DNA of 64,000 nucleotides from Rutstroemia sp. NJR-2017a BVV2 (taxonomy: Eukaryota > Ascomycota > Leotiomycetes > Helotiales > Rutstroemiaceae), in contig NJPS01000010.1 of assembly GCA_002946415.1 (NCBI GenBank), positions 248,001-312,000 on the forward strand, written 5' to 3'. The first letter of the stretch is position 1. Each line of letters begins with the position of its first letter. The translations under genes and the position numbers were made by a program. The notes beneath the pieces are model-generated. The model was given only the letters and a program-made list of their open reading frames with translations. It did no database searches and had not been told where the DNA came from. Below, piece by piece: positions 57,283 to 64,000 of this stretch.

Positions 57283-59755
57283 ATGGAGCGCCGTCAGAAC
57301 GATAACTCGGATCAATTCGAGTACGTACGCTACAGCGCGATGCCGAGCGATCCAGAAGAACAAGAGGCGGTTTCGCCAACTTCCAACATATCTGCGAGTG
57401 GGAGTAACGAGGCATATGCGAAACAAGCGGCGAAACTCTCGTTTGTGGATCCGGAGGAAGATGAGGATGGGTCAGGCACGGCGATCAGAGCGGACTATGT
57501 TACGCCGAGAGATACGGTTGTGGTGATGGGAGATGGGGGTAGGTTGCCTGGGGTGCCGGTGGAAGAGGCGGAGAGGTTGAATGGGTTGCGACGGCAGTGT
57601 AAGGGGAAGGGAGGGAGGATTATTGGTGACGCGGAGGGAGCGGAGGGGGTTGAAAAGGAGGAGGATAGGTTGGCTGGTGATGAGGAGGGAACGGACGTTC
57701 AACCTAATGGTGAAGGCTCTTTGCGACGGGCTATGCCTCCTTCGAGAACGAATCCTCTGTTTCCTCCACTGCCACTTTACGGGCCTTCTTCCTTGACGAG
57801 GGATTTACAATGTTGGACATTTCGAACTACGAGCTTCTTTTTGAGTTGCGCATTCTTGGGCGTTATTGTGATGGGAGCAGGTGTTATGAGCGTGCCATCA
57901 ATTTGCAGATATTTATGGTATAGAGCTACATTTAGAGATCCAGACAAGGGGAGGGTGTTTTATGAGGAAGAGAAGAGGAGGAGGAGGATAAGGAAGGAGG
58001 AAGAGAGGAATTGGAAGAAGATGAATAGAAGGAGGAAGTCGCATGAAAAGATAGATAATGAGGACGAGGCGGGGCAGGGAGACTTCGTGCCTACGGAGGG
58101 AGGAAAAGATCCCTTAGTTTGTGATGTGGGTTATTATGCTCGAAGGGTAGGTCTCGATGTGGAGGAATTCAAGGTCGAGACCGAAGATGGATTCATCATC
58201 GAGCTATGGCACGTGTATAACCCTCGGGAATATACCCCCATGAACGCCTCTCAACGAGCAGCGCGGGGTCCTGAACTCTTCACCGGCCGTGGACCAAGCA
58301 GAGTCCTCCCAACCCATTCTACACAAAAGCCTAAATACCCCGTCCTAATGATCCACGGACTTCTCCAATCCGCCGGCGCCTACTGCACTAACGACGACCA
58401 CTCTCTCGCCTTCTACCTCTGCAAACAAGGCTACGACGTCTGGCTCGGCAACAACCGCTGCGGTTTCCATCCTGAACATACCCTCCTCTCCTATTCCGAC
58501 CCCCGCATGTGGGCCTGGAACATCCGCCAAATGGGCGTCATGGATCTCCCCGCTCTCACATCCCGCGTCCTCTCAGAAACCGGTTTCGAAAAGCTCGCTC
58601 TCATCGCCCACTCCCAAGGCACCACCCAAACATTAGTAGCGCTAGCGAAAGAGCAGCGACCCGAGCTTGGCGATAAGCTCTCCGTTTTCTGCGCCCTGGC
58701 TCCTGCCGCCTATGCCGGTCCGCTGATTGGGAAAATATATTTTAAATTCATGCGGATTATCTCGCCATCGTTTTTCCGTATCATTTTTGGTATTCATGCG
58801 TTCATTCCGTTTATGATGACGATGCATAAGATTGTGCCGGGGAAATTGTATGGTCTGCTGGGATATCACGTTTTTCACTTCCTGTTCAATTGGAGTGATA
58901 ATCGGTGGGATAAGGGGGTTAGGGATCGCTGTTTTCAGTTCGCGCCGGTGTATGTTAGTGCGGAGAGTATGAGGTGGTGGTTGGGGAGGGAGTGTTTTGC
59001 GAAACAGAAGTGTATTTTGGCGACAAAGGAGGAGGGGATGAGGGAGGAGGAGGAGGATGGAATTATTGGAGAGAGCGACGGTGAGAGAAAGGGGAAGAAG
59101 TTAAACTTCCTGGGTGGTGTTGGAGGTGGTGCAGCTGGAAAAGCAAAGAAAGAATTAAATGTCTCGGAGAGGGAAATGCAAACAGGCGCCGAGATAATGG
59201 AGAATAAGAAAAAAAGAAGCGCGAAAGGTAGCACGGCGTGGTATAATGAGCAAGTCCCACCATTTGCGCTGTGGGTGGCGGGCTCGGATGATTTGGTTGA
59301 TGGGAGGAAGTTGCTGAGGAGGTTTGAGAGGGGGAGAGAACCGTTTGTTAGGGTTGTGCATCAGAAGGTTATTGAGGAGTATGAGCATTTGGATGTTATT
59401 GTGAGTTTTCCTTTTTTCGTTCTTCCGTCTGCTTTCAAGGAAATAAATTACTAATGTCCGAGATTGGTAGTGGGCAATGGATGTCATCGAGCAAGTAGGC
59501 CAGGAAGTCAAAGAAGTCATCTGGAAAACGTGCTCGCAAGAGAGTAGAGAGAAGTGTAGAATCCCTGCTGGATGCGAGGAAGTGGAGATTTGGGACGGGG
59601 CGAGAACGGGGGATGAGGATGAGACGGAGGGTGAGGGGTCGAGCTCGAGAGGTGGGATGGGGTCAGGAGTAGGGAGAAGCAGCGAGAGGAGAATGAATCG
59701 AGAGGAGAGCCAAAGTCAGAGTGATAGTGATAGGATTACTTGGCCGGAGAGCTAA
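57283..59755 (+). CDS. Membrane-anchored acid-lipase-family protein (steryl ester hydrolase-like)
   Basis: Alpha/beta hydrolase of the lysosomal acid lipase/steryl ester hydrolase family (yeast Tgl1, Yeh1, Yeh2). Exons 57283-59400 and 59471-59755; 800 residues. An acidic disordered N-terminus (1-170) precedes one membrane segment (FFLSCAFLGVIVMGAGVMSV, about 186-205) and a basic Arg/Lys stretch. The ab-lipase domain starts near 285 with YYARRVGLDVEEFKVETEDG; oxyanion region PVLMIHGLLQSAG; NNRCGFH; nucleophile elbow IAHSQGTT with Ser444. The catalytic Asp is likely in VAGSDDLVDGRKLL and the His in EYEHLDVIWAMD, which spans the intron. A charged low-complexity insert (about 580-645) sits between Ser and Asp. 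The C-tail is Ser/Gly/Glu-rich. Function in lipid-droplet steryl ester turnover is inferred from family. Confidence 0.88.
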
Positions 59756-60244
59756 AAGAGTGTAAGATAGGGGAGGGGATAGATGAACTGGGAAGGGAAT
59801 AGGCGTTTTGGACTAGACTAGACTTTGTATAGAGTACACGACGAGCGTGATGAGGCATTGGGGTTTATTGTCCGATGAGTCGAAAAGATCGATAATACCT
59901 AATTGTTAATAAGTACGACTACGAATATACGACTTTGGTTTGCAAGTTGCAGTTGAAATTTAGTTGTTAAATGGTTCGGTTATATAGATAGGGGTGTATA
60001 TAATACAGAACACTAGAAGTAGATGTTCGCGAGGTGGACGCGCCCTCAACGCTGCTTTTCGATGCGGGGTCGGACTGTTGCCTTGCGCTAAGATCAATGA
60101 CATTTATAGAAGCACGTTCTTCCCCATACCTCCTTATCACTTGATCTCCCCTTCGAAAAAAGACTGACCTCCATCAACCTCAACTCAGTCATTGAGAGCT
60201 TCACACACTGCCTGACCCCTGCAACCTAATCAACACCCGACACG
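59756..60244. other. Intergenic region
   Basis: Spacer between the lipase-like gene and the GFA-like gene. Nothing recognised. Confidence 0.4.
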
Positions 60245-60821
60245 ATGGCAACAACCACCACCACCACCCCACTCCGCTCCACCTGCCATTGCGGCGCCAT
60301 AACCATCACCGCCCCCCGTCTCCCCGCCTACATCAACCAATGCCAATGCACCATCTGCCGGCGCTACGGCGCCGCATGGGGCTACTACCACCCGGACGAA
60401 GTGAAGATTGAGACGGCGGGGGATGCGGTCACGAGGAAGTATGTGTGGGGGGATCGGGATCTGGCGTTTAATTTTTGTGGGGGTTGTGGGTGTGTGTAAG
60501 TTTGGTTTTCTTTAGGGAGGGGGGGCAGTGAGAGTGAGTGTTTGGGTGGGGAGGGGGAGGGGTGAGAGGAGAGGGGTTGATTGGGAAGAGTGATGGGAGA
60601 AGAGAATTGGAGCAAAGTGACTGATGTTTTATAGATGCTATTGGTGGCCCCTCCGACCTCAAGAAGAAGGAAGAGAATCAGAATACCAAATGGGACTTAA
60701 TATGAACAATGTCGATCCGCAGCTGCTGAGGTTCGTGGATCGGAAGTTGGAGTATTCGATGCTGAGGACGCCGGTGAGGGAGAGGGAGGCGAGGCATGCT
60801 GATGATTTGGCGGAGTATTGA
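60245..60821 (+). CDS. GFA/CENP-V-type zinc-binding protein
   Basis: Member of the GFA (glutathione-dependent formaldehyde-activating, Mss4-like fold) family; true activity of fungal members is mostly unknown. Exons 60245-60495 and 60635-60821 (139-base G-rich intron, phase 2); 145 residues. Zinc ligands come in the expected order: TCHCGAITI, QCQCTICRRYGA, and FCGGCGCVCYWWP, the last one crossing the intron. The spacing of CxC, CxxC and CxxC matches the family. The C-terminal segment (LNMNNVDPQLLRFVDRKLEY) is also typical. Length equals the usual about 140 residues. Confidence 0.9.
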
Positions 60822-61388
60822 GTTGGGTGATGGTTTGATGTAGTGGGATGGGTAGGTAGGTAGTTTGTGGAGTGGTTGATCTATGGGATTTGTGGTAGTG
60901 TAGTTGGATAATTGATTGTTGTTTTGTGTTTATCTCGTGATGGGCGTGACTACTGTCACAGTGGCTGCTTCGGAAGCCTGGAAAGGGGTGTAATTGCTAA
61001 AGTTACATCGACAATATCACTTCTTCAAGTTTCTTCCAGGTAACGAATCGTCATACCGAAACACACCCAGCAGCCTATGATAACAGTTACTCCTGTCTTT
61101 GCACGTCTGGCCTCCCCTCAAACTGTTTTGCGCTCTTCTTGAAATGACGAACCGTTTCGATTCTTAGCCCTGGCCTCTAAGCGGAATGCACAGAACATTA
61201 GGGGGAAATGAGAGCATAGTCAAATGCTTCTTTGTCTTCCCCATATTTAAACCACCAAGAAAATGAAAGGGAATAAGACCAATAAATATCTGGCTATAGT
61301 AGTACTATCTCCACCTATATCTACAGTCCCCCAACCCCTCTCATACAAGCCCATCCCACTCCCCAACCCAACACACCACCCACCCCCC
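60822..61388. other. Intergenic region between convergent genes
   Basis: 3' flanks of the GFA-like and methyltransferase genes, with a short GGTA repeat near 60850. The minus-strand frame 61247-61489 is a C-rich shadow. Nothing recognised. Confidence 0.4.
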
Positions 61389-62063
61389 TCACCTAACCCT
61401 CCTCGCAGTAATATAATAATGCGGCTCCTCCGCACACTCCGCCTCAGCCGGAGCCTGAAATGGTACCATCTCCGTCCTCTCCACCTCAAAGCCGACTTCG
61501 CGCAGTAAATTCACCCACCCTACTCTGGTGTAAAGCAAGTTCGCAATCCTCTTCCCCATAAAAGTATGCGCGACCCCCTTTGCGCATTCCCCATCCTCGT
61601 CAAACATCTCGGGCTTCGTGCTGAAATCGTCTGCTACCATAGTACCAATGAAAATGTAGCCGCCTGGGACAATCCACTCTGTCCATTTCTTGGCGACAGC
61701 GCTCATCTCCTCGCGGGAAAAGTGAAACAGTGAAAACACGGCGAAAGCGCCTTGGAATCGAGCTTGGGGCTTGAAATCAAGCATGTTGGTTAGTTCGAAA
61801 GTACCACCGGGAACTTGTTTGACGCTCAATTTAACCATGACTGGGGAAAAGTCGATCCCGTGAAGTTTTCGACCGCTGTCCACGACAGCTTTTGAAGTTG
61901 GTATGCCCGTGCCACTTCCTATGTCGAGCACAGTTGCGTCAGGAGGGAGAAGCTGGAGGCTTTCGTGGATGAAGTTTATAAGTCCTTGATCGTGGCCAAA
62001 GTAATGCTCGTATTTTATTCCGAGGTTATCGTAGAAATCCGCTGCTGGGTTGATGAGCGCCAT
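61389..62063 (-). CDS. Class I SAM-dependent methyltransferase
   Basis: Intronless, 224 residues. Motif I of the Rossmann fold is VLDIGSGTGIPTSKAV, followed by motif II LHGIDFSPVMVKL and the post-motif helix AVFSLFHFSREEMSAVAKKW, then PGGYIFIGTM. The N-terminus (NPAADFYDNLGIKYEHYFGH) is like small-molecule methyltransferases in fungi. Substrate unknown; no biosynthetic genes adjoin. The ATG 62061-62063 is the only reasonable start (MALINPAADFYD). It is tandem with, and upstream faces, the 3' end of the threonine aldolase gene. Confidence 0.85.
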   Translation of the reverse strand: MALINPAADFYDNLGIKYEHYFGHDQGLINFIHESLQLLPPDATVLDIGSGTGIPTSKAVVDSGRKLHGIDFSPVMVKLSVKQVPGGTFELTNMLDFKPQARFQGAFAVFSLFHFSREEMSAVAKKWTEWIVPGGYIFIGTMVADDFSTKPEMFDEDGECAKGVAHTFMGKRIANLLYTRVGWVNLLREVGFEVERTEMVPFQAPAEAECAEEPHYYITARRVR

Positions 62064-62500
62064 GGTGAATAGCCTTAGATACGTGCAAGTTGGGGTTGAA
62101 AAGGAGTTTTGAAAGGGCTGAGGAGTTGGATTATGGAGAGCTGGAGTAGGACAAGCTAGGTAGTTGGAAAGTTGAGAAGAGAAGTGAGAGTTTGGAAAGG
62201 GCAGATATGATTCCTAGTCCGGATTCCGGTCTTGTCACACATCATTCGATTCCCTCTTCAACCAAACCAACAGTTAGTCCGAGATAGCAGAGTTGTACTG
62301 CATACTGCACCGCATGACTGCAGGAGCCTACGGGCAAGTGAATTAACAAATTCCGAACCACGGGCCGATTGTATTTGGAGCAAATTCCTGAAAGATCGTA
62401 GAGTAAGTGCTGGTATATGGGGCGTACAGGCCGAATCGTTACAGCCCGCTTTTAAAAGGAATAACAATATCTATATCTATATATATATCGAATATGCCCT
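62064..62500. other. Intergenic region
   Basis: Upstream region of the methyltransferase gene and 3' flank of the aldolase gene. A TATC/TA repeat (about 62467-62489) lies just after the aldolase stop. Nothing else seen. Confidence 0.45.
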
Positions 62501-63793
62501 CTAAGTCCCATAAGCCTTCTCACCCACTTTCCCCCCATCAGTACGCGCACCCTCCTCTTTCCTCTCCAGCAAAATATTCATCACCTCTTCCAGCCTCCCC
62601 ACCGCCTCCTCCCCAATCTGATAATGCACCACTAACCTTCCTCCCAAAAGCCTCAACCCCCTTTCCTTCCCCAGCTGCACCAATTCCGCCCCACTACACC
62701 CCGCATCCTCCAGATCCAACCACACCATATTCGTCTCCGTCGGCTGCTCCAGCTTCCCCCCCATCCCCGTCCACATCCCCGCAATTCGCCGCGCCATCTC
62801 ATGACTCCCACGTAGCTTGCCCCCTTCCCCATTCGGTCCCCGTCCAAAAGTCTCATCGACCGCCACCCTTGCCGCCGCCGTCACCACCCCCGACTGCCGC
62901 AGCCCTCCACCAATACTCTTCCTCACCCAGCGCGCATGCTTAATGAACTCCTTCCCACCAACCAAAATACTCCCCACAGGCGCCCCAAGCCCTTTACTAA
63001 AACACAAACTCACACTATCGAACTCACGCGTGTAATCCGGCAGCGACCCCGCGCCCGCCACCACCGCCTCCCAGATCCGCGCTCCGTCCAAATGCATCTT
63101 GATGCCGTGTTCGCGGGCAAATGCGCTGATGCGCCGCACTTCAGACAGCGGCATGATGGTTCCGGCGAGTGTGTTCTCGAGGGAGATGACGCGGGTGGGA
63201 CAGGCGTGGATGTCGTCGCTTATGGTGACGGATTTTTGCACGTCTTCGAGGGTTAGGTAGATGCCGTTTTTGGGGACCACGCCTTTGACTAGGGCGCCGC
63301 AGAGAGAGGCCACGCCGCCGGCTTCCCATTCGAGGATGTGGGCGCGGTGGTCGCAGAGGACGGAGTATGGGGGCTGCGTGAGGTGCGAGCGGAGCGCGAG
63401 TTGGTTGCCCATGGTGCCGGAGAGGACGAAGAGCGCGGCGGGGTGGCAGGTAAGGGTTGCGAGGTGCGCTTCGAGAGAGATGGTGGTGGGGTCTTCGGCG
63501 AATACGTCGTCGAGGAGGGTGGTGGTTTGGATGGCGTTGAGCATGGAGGGGGTTGGGGTGGTTACTACATCGCCTGGAGGGAAGTGTTAGTATATTTGGG
63601 GGTGATATATATTGGGGAGGGGAATGAAGAAGGGGGAATTCAGAGAAGAAAACGTACTGCGGAAATCAAAAGCAGCAGGGCCAGGACCAGACCATGCGTT
63701 GATTTTGTGATGAGGTTCAGACGTCGCTGAGAGATCTTCTGTCCCACCAAGACCCTGAAGGTCATTGGTGTTTATTTCCTTGCGATCCGCCAT
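62501..63793 (-). CDS. GLY1: L-threonine aldolase (low-specificity type)
   Basis: PLP enzyme that splits threonine and allo-threonine into glycine and acetaldehyde. Exons 63658-63793 and 62501-63573 (84-base intron, phase 1); 402 residues. The fold-type I aldolase begins FDFRSDVVTTPTPSML, the family's FRSDTVT-type opening. Then VFAEDPTTISLEAHLA, FVLSGTMGNQLAL, DHRAHILEWEAGG, ENTLAGTIMPL, HLDGARIWEA, and the PLP lysine Lys239 in SLCFSKGLGAPVGS. The ATG at 63791-63793 (MADRKEINTND) is used; the frame is open upstream only to a GTG, whose product would look like a mitochondrial leader, so an alternative start is possible but unsupported. About 45 residues precede the catalytic domain. Confidence 0.94.
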
Positions 63794-64000
63794 CTGGGAA
63801 TATGTACGTGTGGACGAACTGTGGGTGAACGGTGTCTGAGTTCGAAGTAAAGGTTGATGTTGACAACAGCGAGGGGTAATTCCTGATAGTGGGGTGGCTT
63901 TGTCTGTCAATGTCAATCTCACTTGTCACTTCGGCAATTCGGAGCAGGCATGTCCGATGGACTCAACTAGGCTTACTTACAATGATGAGGGCGTGCTAAT

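Noticed and set aside
1..64000. Search by eye for transposons, CRISPR arrays, viral genes and a biosynthetic cluster
   Set aside because: No transposase, reverse transcriptase, terminal repeats, regularly spaced repeats or clustered backbone/tailoring genes were found; the PKS piece is a fragment only.

Overview
The window is chromosomal DNA of a filamentous ascomycete (Pezizomycotina). Genes are well spaced and most carry 1-16 short GT-AG introns of about 45-70 bases. There are HET-domain genes, CBM1-bearing cellulolytic enzymes, a CPSF-independent set of housekeeping genes typical of filamentous fungi, and an intron-containing nuclear tRNA-Tyr. The style of the genes suggests Leotiomycetes, but that is an impression; no similarity search was run. 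Exon coordinates below were built by hand from splice signals, reading phase and conserved protein motifs.

Layout. 1-7.3 kb: the SDH1 flavoprotein gene (minus strand, 3' end cut by the window) lies head-to-head with a 17-exon cellobiose dehydrogenase gene. 7.3-14.6 kb is a gene-poor accessory stretch holding two divergent HET-domain genes, a fragment of a polyketide synthase ketosynthase, and pyrimidine-rich low-complexity DNA. 14.7-16.3 kb: alpha-tubulin. 17.1-18.2 kb: a GC-rich, intronless gene for a secreted precursor with dibasic sites. 19.3-40.1 kb: housekeeping genes (ARS2/Pir2-like RNA factor, TspO-like membrane protein, mitochondrial ornithine-type carrier, CGR1, a coiled-coil tail-anchored protein, a PX/PXB protein, CCT4, RPT1) and an MFS sugar-type transporter.

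40.4-48.6 kb: tRNA-Tyr(GUA), a GRF zinc-finger protein, an F-box-like protein, a C2H2 protein, a possible 51-residue microprotein, a GH45 endoglucanase with CBM1, and a mitochondrial RidA/Mmf1-like protein with a 14-nt exon. 49.3-63.8 kb: PMT4-type O-mannosyltransferase, PEX6, a steryl-ester-lipase-like protein, a GFA/CENP-V-like protein, a SAM methyltransferase and a threonine aldolase.

There is no bacterial-style operon and no intact biosynthetic cluster. Functional links are loose: CDH and GH45 both act on extracellular cellulose; CCT4 with tubulin (folding of a client), and RPT1 with PEX6 (AAA ATPases), belong to common cell maintenance. I found no transposon, CRISPR or viral element. The items most worth checking are the dibasic-processed secreted precursor, the HET pair beside the PKS relic, the unresolved RPT1 start, a GC-AG intron in CDH, and the 14-nt exon in the RidA gene.
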